Positions 1 to 10,820 of a DNA stretch of 64,000 nucleotides are shown here, piece after piece. This stretch comes from Homalodisca vitripennis. Lineage: Eukaryota > Arthropoda > Insecta > Hemiptera > Cicadellidae. The notes beneath the pieces are model-generated. The model was not told the origin of the DNA. It was given only the letters and a program-made list of their open reading frames with translations, and made no database searches. Where the stretch lies: positions 134,306,001 to 134,370,000 of the forward strand of contig NC_060213.1 in assembly GCF_021130785.1 (NCBI RefSeq). The letters run 5' to 3'. A program made the translations under genes and the position numbers. Position 1 is the first letter of the stretch; every line of letters begins with the position of its first letter.

Positions 1-360
1 AGTAAGCCCGCTGTACCAAATGCCGCTAGACCTCCCTCTCAAAAGAAGGACTTGTTTTGTTTTCATAGACTGTGAGTGCATTATATAGTTTAATGCCGCT
101 GGTTAATAAATGTCTTTCAAAAAAAACTTGTTCTATGGGCATGAATGGTAATCATATTGGAGTGACGTAGATTGTGACGATGTAGGGGATTTTGAGATTT
201 GAAAAGGTGGAGGTTTTTGTGAACAAATGTCACGCAGTACTCTAGGGAAAGTTATAGCATGACCGGTGGGATGCGCGTGAGGAGTGGAGGAGTTGAGCGC
301 GTGGGGGCACAATCTAAAGTAGGGGAGTGAATACGGTGCTACTAAACCCTACTGAGAGTT

Positions 361-396
361 TTCGGCTCCCGGCTCATAGTGGGGGCGGGAGCCGAA
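361..396. repeat. Perfect 10-bp stem hairpin
   Basis: TTCGGCTCCC at 361-370 is the exact reverse complement of GGGAGCCGAA at 387-396, with a 16-base loop. The GC-rich stem stands out in AT-rich surroundings. Function unknown; it may be the remnant of a transposon end. Confidence 0.7.
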
Positions 397-413
397 TATT
401 GTAGTGTTTGCCA

Positions 414-577
414 ACATTTCTAGACCCTTATGTTCTTACCACGGTGGTCTTTTATGATGAGAAATTTTAATATAGGAGACCTTGAGAATATTTGAACATT
501 TCTAGACTCTTTTGAAGTTACGGCGACGGACTTTTATGATGGGGAATTCAATACAGGAAATCTTGGAAATATTGGGA
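414..577 (+). repeat. Two-copy tandem duplication, ~82-bp unit
   Basis: Both units start with ACATTTCTAGAC (414 and 496) and share further blocks in the same order: CTTTTATGATG, AATATAGGA or AATACAGGA, and CTTGAGAATATT or CTTGGAAATATT. The copies have diverged, so the duplication is old. Confidence 0.65.
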
Positions 578-1030
578 CCGTATGTACGTGATCTTAACAA
601 TGACTATGTTCTACCGAAATTGTGTTCATAGCTCACCCTTCTTAATGAGTTCGCAGTAGAGATACCTGGTGGTAAGAAAGGGTTCTCATAAATTAGGAAA
701 GGGTAGGAATTTATATTATTTCTTGATCTCCAACGACGACAACAGTTCAGAATTGTAATTGTTACGCTTTGTTAGCTATTTAAAAATTCAATTTATCATT
801 ATACTAACCGTGTAAGCTTCAGGATTTACGATAGTAGATACAATTATACACACTACAAAATTTTCAACTGACATAGCCTAGCTGCTAAATTAATTTAAAA
901 CTGTTAAAACTAATTTGTCAATATACACAGTAGAATAAGAAAAACCTCAGTTTTATCTACCAACTTGTATCAAGTTAATTTAATGATATATACTTAAAAT
1001 AACAATAACGCCAGCGATCCACACGCAATA

Positions 1031-1372
1031 GTTAACATAACAAAACCCCGTTGTCGATGAAAATTATTTATTGTTCTTCGAACTACACCCAAAATCAAAA
1101 TTGTCCAGATTACTTTTAGTATGTTTGCGTTTTCTTACTTTGTTGGGCGTACTAAAAGAATTGCCAATTGGACTTATTTTTTTTCCTCCAAAATTCGTCT
1201 CAGCGTACTTTCAGAAATTCCAGTTGCCTCTACGACACGCTGTTTGAACTTTCTTCAAATTTATAAGTGTGTTGGTTTCTGCTTCCCGTTTCATAAAATG
1301 GGAAGCACTTCTCTTGCTTGGCCGTGTATAACCTTTCTACCTCCAATTTTACTTTTTACATTATGATTCCAT
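1031..1372 (-). pseudogene. Broken transposase N-terminal fragment (helix-turn-helix region)
   Basis: Reading the minus strand across at least two frame changes gives, in order, a basic segment with HFMKREAETNT, the helix-turn-helix-like segment KQRVVEATGISESTLRRI, a segment STPNKVRKRKHTKS, and VVRRTINNFHRQRGF. This order (HTH, basic STPNK linker, then a VRRTI.NF block) is what I know from the N-terminus of a DDE-type transposase-like family widespread in insect genomes. The catalytic DDE part is absent. Frameshifts between the blocks and a stop after the HTH show it is dead. It abuts the 3' end of the LINE at 1383. The family name is inference; the HTH-like pattern is seen directly. Confidence 0.65.
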
Positions 1373-1382
1373 CTCAAACTCT

Positions 1383-3325
1383 TCACTTAAAACGTAATGA
1401 GCACAACGCAATTAATTCACAAATTGTATTACAACTCGTGAATTGGCACAATCGAATGTTTTTTGGGCGGCACGTATAGAAGGACTGGAGACCGAAGTTC
1501 ACACGGCTAAATACGGCAACAGACTGAGCCACTCCACCCCCCACCACTTTAGTTCCGTCTTTGCCTACGGCGCATCTCGAAGTCACCGGTCATGCTATAA
1601 ATTCTCTACTATACAAGATATAAATCGATGGGAATGTTAGAAACCTTTGCCTCCCTAAAAAGCGACCTACAAGAAGTTCTACACGGTTTCCCAAAAACCG
1701 CTCTCTCAACGCCCTTTTCTGGAGTTTAAAAACGAATTTTGTACGTACACACTTTTCACATCCCCAAATGACTACAGCAAATGTGAGAAAGGGGTAGATA
1801 AGCCCATAGTAAGCAGCCAAGGTCACTCTGGTATCAGCAAACTTTGACAGGTTTCTAATAACAAAAAATCCCCGAGCTTTAGTTTTCCTACAAACGAGCT
1901 CAATATGAATCGTGGAAGCTTAATTTATTGTCAATCTGAAACGCCTAGAAACTTTAGCGACTTACCATGATGAAATCTCTTCATCCCCCAAGTGGAATGG
2001 AATTTGCTCCAAATTCTGAGAACTTCTGATAGAAAAATGGATCATTTGAGTTTTCTCGTTATTTACTACGAGCTGGTTATGCTGAAACCACTGGGATATT
2101 TTGTGTGCTTCTTCAGAAGCCAGAGTCATGAGGTCCAAGTGGTTTGGGGCTTTCACTGTGAGGGATGTATCGTCTGCAAAAAGACAAATTTTGGCATTGG
2201 GACCAGAAATGCAATTTGGGAGGTCATTTCACAAACAAGAGGAAACAGGATTGGTCCCAGTACTGAACCCTGCGGGACTCCTCTTATTACCTCACATGGT
2301 TTTGACGAGGCTGTTCTTTGACAGCTATAGCTGTCCAAAAAAGGAAGCTGAACTGATTGCGTCCTTCCCACGCAGGTAAGATGAAATCCAACAGTACGAT
2401 ACACCTCTAATGCCAAGTAAGTGAATTTTTTTTTGCAAAATTTTATGATTAAACCATATCAAAGGCCTTGGTCAAGTCGAAAAACAATCCCATAGCTGAA
2501 TTGCCCGAGTCCAGAGCCTGTGTCAAAAATTAAATAACAGAGTCAACTGCGTCAGTGGTTGATTTTCCTTTAATGAAACCAAACTGACTTGCAGAGAGAA
2601 CTCCGTTTCTCGCCAGAAAAGACAACAATCTGTCCAGAAATATTCTTTCAAATATCTTAGAAAAGGTTGTAACCAGCGAAATAGGTCTGAAGTTACTACA
2701 AACGTTCCTAGCTCCTCTCTTGTAGAGAGGGTGGACTATAGCGTGTTTTTGTGAATTAGGGAAATTCACCCACTGAAAAAGATAAATTAATTAATAAGCA
2801 AGTGGGGAAGAAATTAAATCATGGATCTGCCTGAAAAGCTTAGACGATAGTCCATCATTTCCACAAGATGGCTTAGGTTTTAAAGCAAGTATCACACGCG
2901 ATACTTCTTGCTCTGTGGTGGGGGACAAGAAACAAACGACTTGGTTACAGATTGTGGTGTAGTAGTTTGTGTTGACTCGCTTAGGCCATGAGAAAATATT
3001 TTCCACTGGTGTCATGGTATTGACCAATAGTCGAGAAGAAGTTGTTAAACATATTGGCAACCCTGACAGGATCCCTAACTTCATTGTCATCAGAATCAAG
3101 CAAAGTGGGGAAAACAGTATTAATTTTTTCTGGAAGGCTTGCTGTCATTAATGAGAGTCCAAATGGTTTTTGTCTTATTTGCTGATTCAGAGATCCTACT
3201 CAGGAGTTGATCCGACTTAGACTTCCGTATTGCACTTTTATAGGAACGCCTTAATTTTCTGTATGCCAATCTGGAGGGATGTGAGGATTCTAGGTCCTTC
3301 GTAAAGGAATAGCAAAACTGTAGAC
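1383..3325 (-). pseudogene. Decayed Jockey/CR1-type LINE, ORF2 reverse transcriptase
   Basis: Minus-strand fragments follow the normal ORF2 order from high to low coordinates. About 3310-3120 is the endonuclease-RT linker (AYRKLRRSYKSAIRKSK). 3099-2791 carries the pre-RT segment (CGNDGLSSKLFRQI). 2769-2530 has RT fingers (HPLYKRG, NFRPISLV, SASQFGFIKG). GVPQGSVLGP-like coding lies at 2281-2253, read as RGVPQGSVLGP. The catalytic FADD is at 2180-2169 but in a different frame from the preceding block. 2156-1962 has the post-catalytic WFQHNQLVVNNEKTQM. 1826-1590 has AYYGLIYPFLTFAVVIWG and the QKRALR segment. 1586-1383 is the degenerate C-terminus. Several frameshifts inactivate it. The endonuclease domain is missing; the 5' side stops at a minisatellite. 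Confidence 0.9.
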
Positions 3326-4032
3326 TAATCGCACAACTCAAATTCAGATAAAACTGGAAAGTAAAGTGGACCAATGGCACCAACAAAATTCAGATAAAAA
3401 TGGAAAGAAAAGTGACCACTCGCACCACCCAAATTCAGATAAAACTGGAAAGAAAAGTGGACCAATCGCACCACCCGAATTCAGATAAAACTGGAAAGAA
3501 AAGTGACCACTCGCACCACCCAAATAAAGATAAAACTGGAAAGAAAAGTGGACCAATCGCACCACCCAAATTCAGATAAAACTGGAAAGAAAAGTGGGCT
3601 AATCGCACCACCCGAATTCAGATAAAACTGGAAAGAAAAGTGGACCAATCGCACCACCCAAATCCAGATACAACTAGAAAGAAAAGTGGACCAATCGCAC
3701 CACCCAAATTCAGATAAAACTGGAAACAAAGTGGACCAATCGCGCCACCCGAATTTAGATAAAACTGGAATTAAAAGTAGACTAATCGCACCACCCAAAT
3801 TCAGATAAAACTGGAAACAAAAGTGGACCAATCGCACCACCCAAATTTAGATAAAACTGGAAAGAAAAGTGGGCTAACCACACCACCCAAATTCAGATAA
3901 AACTGGAAAGAAAAGTGGACCAACCGCACCACCCGAATTCAGATAAAACTGGAAACAAATGTGGACGAAATGCACCACCCAAAATCAGATAAAACTGGAA
4001 AGAAAATTGGAGAAATCGCACCACCCAAATTG
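3325..4032 (+). repeat. Minisatellite, ~46-bp unit, ~15 copies
   Basis: A unit containing CACCACCCAAATTCAGATAA, AACTGGAAAGAAAAGTGG and ACCAATCG recurs about every 46 bases. Copies differ by small substitutions and one- or two-base losses. Because the unit is not a multiple of three, translation cycles through three frames, producing long but meaningless minus-strand frames at 3344-3840. It directly borders the truncated 5' end of the LINE. Confidence 0.9.
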
Positions 4033-4174
4033 TCCTGACTTCAGTTCGCTCTGGACTCATCCAAAGAACAGTACGCTAGGTAACCTGTACGCGCGGAAAC
4101 TATTAGCAAAGTAGCTAAAGTAATTACGCTAGAAGTGCGACGCGGGAACTGATTATCAAGATTGCAAGTCCTGT

Positions 4175-4230
4175 TAAACACCTGTTATTACCACACCTTA
4201 TCAGCGATCGAAGGCGATAAGGGTGTTTAA
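4175..4230. repeat. Inverted repeat, 9-bp outer arms
   Basis: TTAAACACC near 4175 pairs with GGTGTTTAA at 4222-4230. An overlapping alternative stem pairs ACACCTTATC with GATAAGGGTGT (one bulge). Both cannot form at once. Function unknown. Confidence 0.5.
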
Positions 4231-4628
4231 TCTTGAATGCTAACTGGAAGTCGGATATTACAATGTTTCTAGGAGAATGGTTACACGTTTGTGTGGTAAC
4301 GATGCTATCTTCTCCTATGCGATGAGTCGAAACAGGTTTGAAACGGGGGGAAATAGGATTCCAATGACAACTAATTGTATGTGGCAAAGTAGTTATTGAA
4401 ATTGCTTTGCTTCTATAAACTAATTTATGTGAACGTACTCATGTGAATGTGTGAACATGAATTGGGACATTTAAAGAATGCACAATTATATTTTTCTGGT
4501 TAACAATTTTAAAGTGACATTTAAGAATTTGCATTGTTCAAACAATCATTTTATGCAGGAATCCTTAGGCCTACCTTCAACCCGATCAGTAGAATGGCCA
4601 AAGATTTAATAAAAACAGTCATGAAGCC

Positions 4629-4693
4629 CGAGCAGGGCACACTAAAAGTTCCAGCAGGATACACTAAAAGTTCGAGCAGGACACACTAAAAAA
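4629..4693 (+). repeat. Three tandem copies of a 22-bp unit
   Basis: Units CGAGCAGGGCACACTAAAAG, CCAGCAGGATACACTAAAAG and CGAGCAGGACACACTAAAAA start at 4629, 4651 and 4673, exactly 22 bases apart. Confidence 0.75.
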
Positions 4694-5244
4694 ATGAGCC
4701 ACTAAACTAAAAAAAAATGGAGCGTGAGTATCCAGTCACAAGACATAGATAGCCCTCGCATCATTTGGATGTACCATTCAAATATGCCAAAATTGTCGTG
4801 GAGTATTTCTAAATAGTACGCACATTTGTCAGCTCGAGACTACAGTTTGATTTATACTTTAAAAAGAATGTTCTGGTACGTATTCTGTAATACCGTGGCA
4901 TTGCAGACTTTGTAAAAAACAGAAGGATGAATTAAAAAAGAAGAACGTTGGACTGCAACCACTGTAAAAATGCAATCAACACAAACTATGCCCTAATTCC
5001 AGGGCTTATTGGATATAAAGGTTATCGAAAACGACAGAACAATACTTTTCTGAAACTATATTAAATTACTGAACATAATTTTCCAAGCTCAGCCTATAGG
5101 TAATATTCAAACGCATGCATGCCGGTACGTTGGCTTAATATTTCACAAACATATGTTACGGAATGTGTATAATTTTGAGACTTTCTTAAAAAAAAGCTGT
5201 TAAATAAATAAATTATGATGTATCCTCGTACCTACTTGTAATTT

Positions 5245-5515
5245 GTGCTCGGGACTTGCATCCTGTGCAGTGACAACGCCTGGACTGGACCCCAAGCAGC
5301 TTTTGGGTACGTTTTAGCCCCTTCCTATCCCTTCTTTACTTCTTTCTGTTCGTTATTATTGCATGTATTAATACCTCCCCCACCCGACGAAGAGGATAAA
5401 TTCCAATCCCCGAAACGTTGTGTTACACCTTTTATACCATATAACGTTGGAAAAATGTGTGAAATCCTGTTATCCTTTCATAAACACATAATTATAAAAA
5501 TATTTTTTTAAACCC
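5245..5515 (+). repeat. Interspersed repeat family 'R' (GAAACGTTGTGTTACA motif)
   Basis: Aligns along its length with 59127-59400 on the same strand. Both carry GACTTGCATCCTGTG-like or CCTTGCATCCTGTG blocks, ACAACGCCTGGACTGGAC, AGCTTTTGGGTA or GCTGCTTTTGGGTA, GACGAAGAGGA, CGAAACGTTGTGTTACA or CGAAACGTCGTGTTACA, and GAAATCCTGT near the end. The motif 'CTGA.GAAGA...GAAACGT.GTGTTAC' recurs at four other places in the window. Probably the 3' part of a retroelement; the class is not decided by the sequence. Confidence 0.75.
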
Positions 5516-5556
5516 GTTATAAATCAAAGTAAATTCCGAAGCCAAAGGTCAACGAC

Positions 5557-5824
5557 ATGCTAATTAGTGTTTTAGCCGAGTTTGACTCACGAAGCTCATA
5601 TTGTAAAAAGACTAAATTGGTTATCAGACCTTTCAAAAAAGACTTGGAAGGCGACCTTCCATGCGAACAGAAGGATCATAACAGAATCCTGACCGAAGCG
5701 GCGAAACAGAATATGGGTCAACTAAAAATGGCGATGAAAGGTGATCTGCGAGGTGCCAACAGGGCTTCGGCTCGTGTGTCGAATGTTCACCTGCCTGATA
5801 CCCGAGGAAACCACAAGCTGTACG
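5557..5824 (+). other. Unassigned open frame ending at a donor-like site
   Basis: An 89-codon plus-strand frame, very polar (KKDLEGDLPCEQKDHNR, then LKMAMKGDLRGANRASARV), ends just past the strong donor-like sequence TACG|GTAAGT at 5824/5825. Base composition is more balanced than the flanks. I recognise no domain and see no convincing acceptor. It lies 170 bases before a SINE and could equally be part of a repeat. The overlapping minus-strand frame (5633-5899) looks less protein-like. Confidence 0.2.
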
Positions 5825-5994
5825 GTAAGTAGTTCGGACAGTCTCAGTGGTTTCAGTAATCGAGATGAATCCTGAAGGCGGAGGCGTTTGGGGCTCCATC
5901 TTTTTTGCAGTTCAGTTTGAACTACGATATTTATCCAACGTCAATTAAAAATACGATCTTCATTTGTTCCTTTTTTATATTCTAAATTCTCTCT

Positions 5995-6232
5995 TGCCAA
6001 TGACGTAGTGTAGCGTGTACAACGGTTATCGCAAGATAACGTCAAGCGTGGCTGCTGCTTGGATACGTGATCGCTGAGCGTTCCTGTCCTTGCAAGCAGC
6101 CCGCCTGCCCGGCCATTGGTGTTGGTTCGGAAGTCACCTTTAAGCCGTTGGTCCCCAGGTAAAGAGTTAGAGAGGGCTTCTTAGCCCTAACTTCGCCTGG
6201 TAAAATAAAAGACTACTTTACTTTAATTTTTT
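5995..6232 (+). mobile_element. 5S-like SINE, copy A
   Basis: Same family as copies at 21948, 28494(-) and 51791. It has the head TGCCAATGACGTAGTGTAG, then CAAGCGTGGCTGCTGCTTGG, the shared CCTTGCAAGCAGCCCGCCTG and GGTTCGGAAGTCACCTTTAA blocks, and the tail CTTCGCCTGGTAAAATAAAA followed by ACTTTACTTTAATTTTTTTT. Against the other copies it has lost part of the segment around the 5S-like AACGTCGAGCG block and has GGATACGTGATCGCT where others have GGATGGGTGACCGCT. Confidence 0.85.
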
Positions 6233-6239
6233 TTACTTC

Positions 6240-8095
6240 GCCATTCCAGAGAGCTCATAAAAAGTACTTTTCTATCTCAAATAAAACTTGGATGTCACTT
6301 CCTTGCGAGAGGATTGCCATCGCGGAAGAAAGAATGTTTGAACACAGAGGGTACAGGTAGTAGCGATGGTACACGGCTACCTGGAATAAATTTCAAGCAT
6401 GTTACTATACTCAAACGTTTAAAATCATTGATTATGTGTCAGTCTATGAGAAGATAACTAAATCCAACGCCAATAACTGTTGCCACTTACAACGTTGTAG
6501 TTTCGCACTATCTAACTGCACTATCTATTAAACACGTTGAGTACACTCAATGTTGAGTAAACAAAAAAAATACTCAACATTTTAATTTTAATACGTAAAA
6601 AATATATAAGATGAGGTACAACTCTAAACAAAATATTTAGTATAGTGGCGCTATCTATGCATTATCGGACAAAATTTGTGCCACATAATTCCTACAAGGC
6701 CTATTGTCTGGAAAGATAAAAAACCATAGTGATCAGGGAATAAATTTTAAAAGAAACTTTGATCACCGCAAATTAAATCGTTTTTTTCCGACATGGTCGG
6801 AAGAATTAGGTAGATATTGTGACGAATGTTAATCTGTTCTCACGGGATTTATATGTATTTAAATATCTCGAACATCGTCCAAGATACAAAGCAATGTTTC
6901 GAACAAAAATTGTCGGAAATGGTATGACAATTCTAGAACAGTTTTGTTTTTTCTTCTAGATTCATAAATAACGGAGTTGTGCATTTTTGAAGTGCAGAAT
7001 ATCACCGTATTGATACGAAACTGTGTATCAAGCTGGCTAACGAATTTATCCGAGATAGGATAAAATTTTGTACCAAGTTTCAAATTGTTCGGACGTTTTT
7101 ATGGAACAGTTATAGTTTCCAATAGTCACATATACGTAACATTTTGAACGGGGGCGGCTTTTGGGCTTTGGAGGTTATGTTTGGTGAAGTAGCAGACATT
7201 TTCTCTGCTACCATCAGGGCGATTTCAATGGGCTGAAAGTATACCTAAATTGATATCTCTTTTGGACTGTTCCATTCATCTACTAAAAATGAGTCACGAG
7301 ATGGAAGTAGTTCGAGTAGCCTACCTGTTTCTTGTCAAAATATTGCAAAAAGACCAAAGTCAAACAGTACCAAATTGTTGTAGATGAATGGCCCTCTGGT
7401 ACCCAGCTGGTAGCAACGATACACAGCCTAGCGGGACCAATAAATTAATTAGTTTACTACCATCTCACGATGAACTGCCGAGTAATTACAGCTGATTGTC
7501 TGACCGACGGACGGACGGACAGACGGACTAGGAGTCACGTGACGCACGCTACGGCCACAGCCTCCTATAATTGATCTCTGCCGTGACTGCTCTGCCAATG
7601 AAGAATCTAATTAGGTTTGACTTATCTGCCATCTCCCCGATTATGTCCAGTTTCCACCGCGGATGCCGCTTTTTGCCAGCTTTCGGAAACGATCTTCGAT
7701 CGGATTACAATCAGATTAGGACAATTCGCGCTCATTTGGTCGAGAACTGTTTCTAATCTTCAGATTTTAGATTGCCTTCTCTGCACCAAGAAGTAGTCTT
7801 CACCTGTGTACGATCTGAACATCGGTGTATTAAATGTGGAGTTACGACAACCATGAACTAAATTAAGAGTAGTTATTTAAATTTATCTTTGCTAACTGTT
7901 GCACCATTATTTAGTTGTGTTTTATATAAAACATTTTTTCGCAACCCTGTTACTCGTTACTGGTTAATATAAGTTAATCCATAGTTCTTGGAACTAAATT
8001 CTTGGCGGATTAATAACCTAATTGGCACGCATTATTTTTTTCTCTCAAGAACTTGGTAGCTGCCGTTCCTACTGCCGAGCAACATCTGGCCATCC
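6240..8095. other. Non-coding AT-rich stretch
   Basis: No gene recognised. The only simple-sequence feature is a short GACG/GACA-type run around 7503-7528 (ACGGACGGACGGACAGACGG), followed by a TCACGTGAC palindrome at 7535. A 61-codon plus frame at 7571-7756 has no recognisable content. Confidence 0.45.
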
Positions 8096-8100
8096 ATGTC

Positions 8101-8260
8101 TACTTCGAGTCTCTGATTTCAACTTCGAGTCTCTGAATTTAACTTCGAGTCTCTGATTTCAACTTCGAGTATCTGATTTTAACTCATAGTCTCTGATTTT
8201 AGCTCCAAGTCTCTGATTCCAACTTCGAGTCTCTGATTTCACCTTCGAGTCTCTGAACCT
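8101..8260 (+). repeat. Tandem array, 20-bp unit, 8 copies
   Basis: Units of the form AACTTCGAGTCTCTGATTTC are in exact 20-base register from 8101 (8101, 8121, 8141 and so on to 8241). Mid-array units have drifted, for example AACTCATAGTCTCTGATTTT. Confidence 0.9.
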
Positions 8261-8840
8261 GAATTCAACTTCGCTTTATACACCTTTAGTTTATTAATCT
8301 TCACGTTTTCCGCCTACAGCTTCAATATCGAGCCGAGATGCTGACGCCCGCGCTTGTGAGTCGACATCAACGTGAAGGAAAGTTAATTTTAACATTTTAA
8401 TAATTGTTAAGTTCGTATGCAAAATCCCCATAGAACATTGGAACCATTAAGTCCACACCCGTAATATAATTTAGTTAATTATCACTCTATTTGGCAGCAA
8501 CGTGGCAATACATTATTTTATTGTTAATATCTAGATGATTTTATGTTGATTTGCCACAATTAATCATATAAGTAAACTTTAAAAATCGAGTATTCATTAC
8601 TACGACCTCAGCGGTATCCAACCCCATGTGTTTACTCAATAACGGCAGAGAGACGTAAATTCGGTGACCCGCAATGGTGGATCAGCAAGGAATAAAAAGA
8701 CAACGGCAAAAACGCAGACGCCATCTAGGTTTGTCGTCATAAATCTATATCTTGCGACCACGACCTGTACGTGAACACAGGACGACTTCAAGTGTATCTT
8801 CGGAGCGTCATAAGTCATCATTGATCACCTACGTTCTCAC

Positions 8841-9044
8841 GACGAGCTCTGTTTTTCCTTTCAGATCAGCGGTCGTCGCCATGATGCCAAGATGGCGGAT
8901 TGACACATCGCTTGCCCGGCTGACACGGCAGTATCTCGCAGTCCTATTGTCATTCAGCCCGCACTTCTGCCGGACAAATTCACGGACCGATTGTCTTGCT
9001 TTTTTCCATAGAAAGTCGCATTCTTCTATCCGATGTTCGGCCAT
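8841..9044 (-). CDS. Candidate 68-codon first coding exon, unknown product
   Basis: The frame opens with MAEHRIEECDFLWKKARQSV in a strong start context (GAACATGG) and runs VREFVRQKCGLNDNRTARY to TELV. A donor-like GTGAGA follows the base at 8841, keeping phase 0. Without splicing the frame stops at 8829. Composition is balanced and mixed-charge, more coding-like than neighbouring DNA. Upstream on this strand (9045-9140) are a CACGTG E-box and an AGGTCA half-site. No domain is recognised and no second exon was found, so this may be chance or part of a repeat. Confidence 0.3.
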
Positions 9045-9372
9045 GTTCGATAGTTTTTGTGGGCCTCTCTTCCTTTCGAGCTGTGTGGGAACCGATTACT
9101 CAGCTCGTTGTGTCACGTGACCTTACTGTGTGAGGTCAGAATGACTAATACAGTACTGTGACTAACCGCCATCGCATTTATGGCAATATCTATGTTCAGA
9201 CTGAAAATGTATTTCTCGAATTTTTGACTGAATTGTCATGGCTTCCAAACCGGATTCAACAGCTCTCGATCAATTTTGAGGAAATGCTGAACTTGCTTTC
9301 TTCGCTTAATATGTTGAATCAAGTTTTATCTTAAACAAAATAACATTTTAAGAAGCGCAGCCTGAAAGTTTC

Positions 9373-9415
9373 ATTGGAGTCCCTCAAGGCTCCAATTTGG
9401 TGCCTCTGTTGATCC
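9373..9415 (+). pseudogene. LINE reverse transcriptase fragment (GVPQGS motif)
   Basis: Translation gives IGVPQGSNLVPLLI, the conserved RT block before the catalytic aspartates. Flanking codons are broken and no FADD or YADD follows. Only this short block is recognisable. Confidence 0.65.
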
Positions 9416-9764
9416 TTAGACAAGTGTTGAACACTTGATTCTTCAACAAATCGGTCACGTCATGTCTCATTAGGCAATAAAAGGAACAGGGGGCGGGAGC
9501 TATAAAACAATAATAGCCATTTTTTATCAGGTGATGGAAAAAGCATTAAAGTTAACTTTAATTATTTTACGTGTTGTTTTTATACAGTGAAGTTTTAGAA
9601 ACATAGTTTACACATGAAAAATTCTAAAACTTTCTAATTGAGATCGTCTTGGGTTATAATGAGAATATGAGTATCTCATTTTCAAACCATGGGGCGAAAA
9701 AGTAAAAAGTTGTTTAACCTAATTACCCCTGCTACATATTGAAAGTAACTTAAGATTTGAAATT

Positions 9765-9895
9765 TGTCAACAAGCTGACGCTGCCAGAGACTAGACTACT
9801 TAGACTACTGGAATCTGGAGTCATTTTCGTCTGAGAAAAAGTCGGCAACAAAGTAGTTGAAAAGAAACTCTTTACATCGTTTCGCCTCACTTTAA
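9765..9895 (-). repeat. Interspersed repeat family 'X' copy
   Basis: On the minus strand it reads GAAACGATGTAAAGAGTTTC, TTTGTTGCCGACTTTTTCTC, AGACGAAAATGACTCCAGAT and a final CAGCGTCAG. The blocks and order match the plus-strand copy at 46003-46182 and the piece at 61051-61200. Origin unknown. Confidence 0.7.
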
Positions 9896-9899
9896 AATT

Positions 9900-10820
9900 T
9901 ACGCTATTAGGAGTTAACGAAACACTTTATTACTTTGAATCTCTTCAATTATTGAGAAACCCATTTACCCTTAGGAACATTAGTACTTTTGGACTATAAA
10001 ACACATAAGGATCCAAGACATGTTCGAGGTTGTGACACAGGCCTTACGAGCACAAATGGAAACCGGTAAGACAACGACGGAAATAAATATGAGTCATAAT
10101 AAAAAGAAGAAACGACGACCTTAAGTACACAAAAGGAAAACTCCAGATGGAAGGGGGACACGGCAGCCGCTTGCCTGTATTCTTGGAATGCTGCACTGAC
10201 CGCGACTACTGGAAGTAGAAGATCGTATTACCATTGATGGTCTTGTGATCAAGACTTGGAAGAACTTGCCTTACACGGCCTTCCTTCGCGCTGGAAGGTT
10301 ACGCCTCTGTACTAACATCTTTCTTCACGTACAGTACGTGGTGTCGTTTCAACCTTTCCACGAGTAACATGTCAAACTTAAAATATATTTAAAAAAAAAT
10401 TAAAATTTCGTTTTGGCAAGGTTCCGATTGAGAACTGTAATCCATGCATATTTTCCATACAATTACATCCCAACCTGTTTAAAATTGCTTTAATGTTTGT
10501 AATTTATTATAAATCATAACATGGTTTATACGTAAAATCAAATCAAAATTTATTTCCACAAAATACTGAAAAACAGAAGTAAATATTTTATATTGAAAAA
10601 GAAAACAAATGTAGCATTTGGATATCTAATGGTAATAAAATATGCAATAATATTCAAGTAATGCAATTCAAAATAGTTAACATTAAATAATTTAACGCTA
10701 AATAATATTTAAAAGTCTTATATCACAAAGAAATCCATATATTGAAATAAAGAGAGAAATTAAAAGTTATGTACGTATACAAATATAGGGTATTTATGTA
10801 CGTCGTGTGTTTTTTATGTA
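9900..10820. other. Non-coding stretch
   Basis: No gene or known element is seen. From about 10380 onwards it is strongly AT-rich with long A/T runs. Confidence 0.4.

Larger units (their letters stand above)
1..1025. other. Non-coding AT-rich DNA at the window edge
   Basis: No open frame resembling a gene and no recognisable transposon protein was seen. The stretch holds one strong hairpin and one two-copy tandem duplication, listed separately. The part from about 700 to 1025 is AT-rich and featureless by eye. Confidence 0.5.
4033..5240. other. Non-coding stretch between minisatellite and interspersed repeat
   Basis: No gene or transposon protein seen. It contains an inverted repeat at 4175-4230 and a three-copy 22-bp repeat at 4629-4693. 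Confidence 0.5.

Noticed and set aside
3344..3840. Minus-strand frames of 73 and 119 codons as a Phe/Leu-rich membrane protein
   Set aside because: They lie within the 46-bp minisatellite and cycle through three frames of the same unit.
8101..8260. CRISPR-like array (8 repeats of 20 bp)
   Set aside because: Units are directly adjacent without spacers, and the surroundings are eukaryotic.
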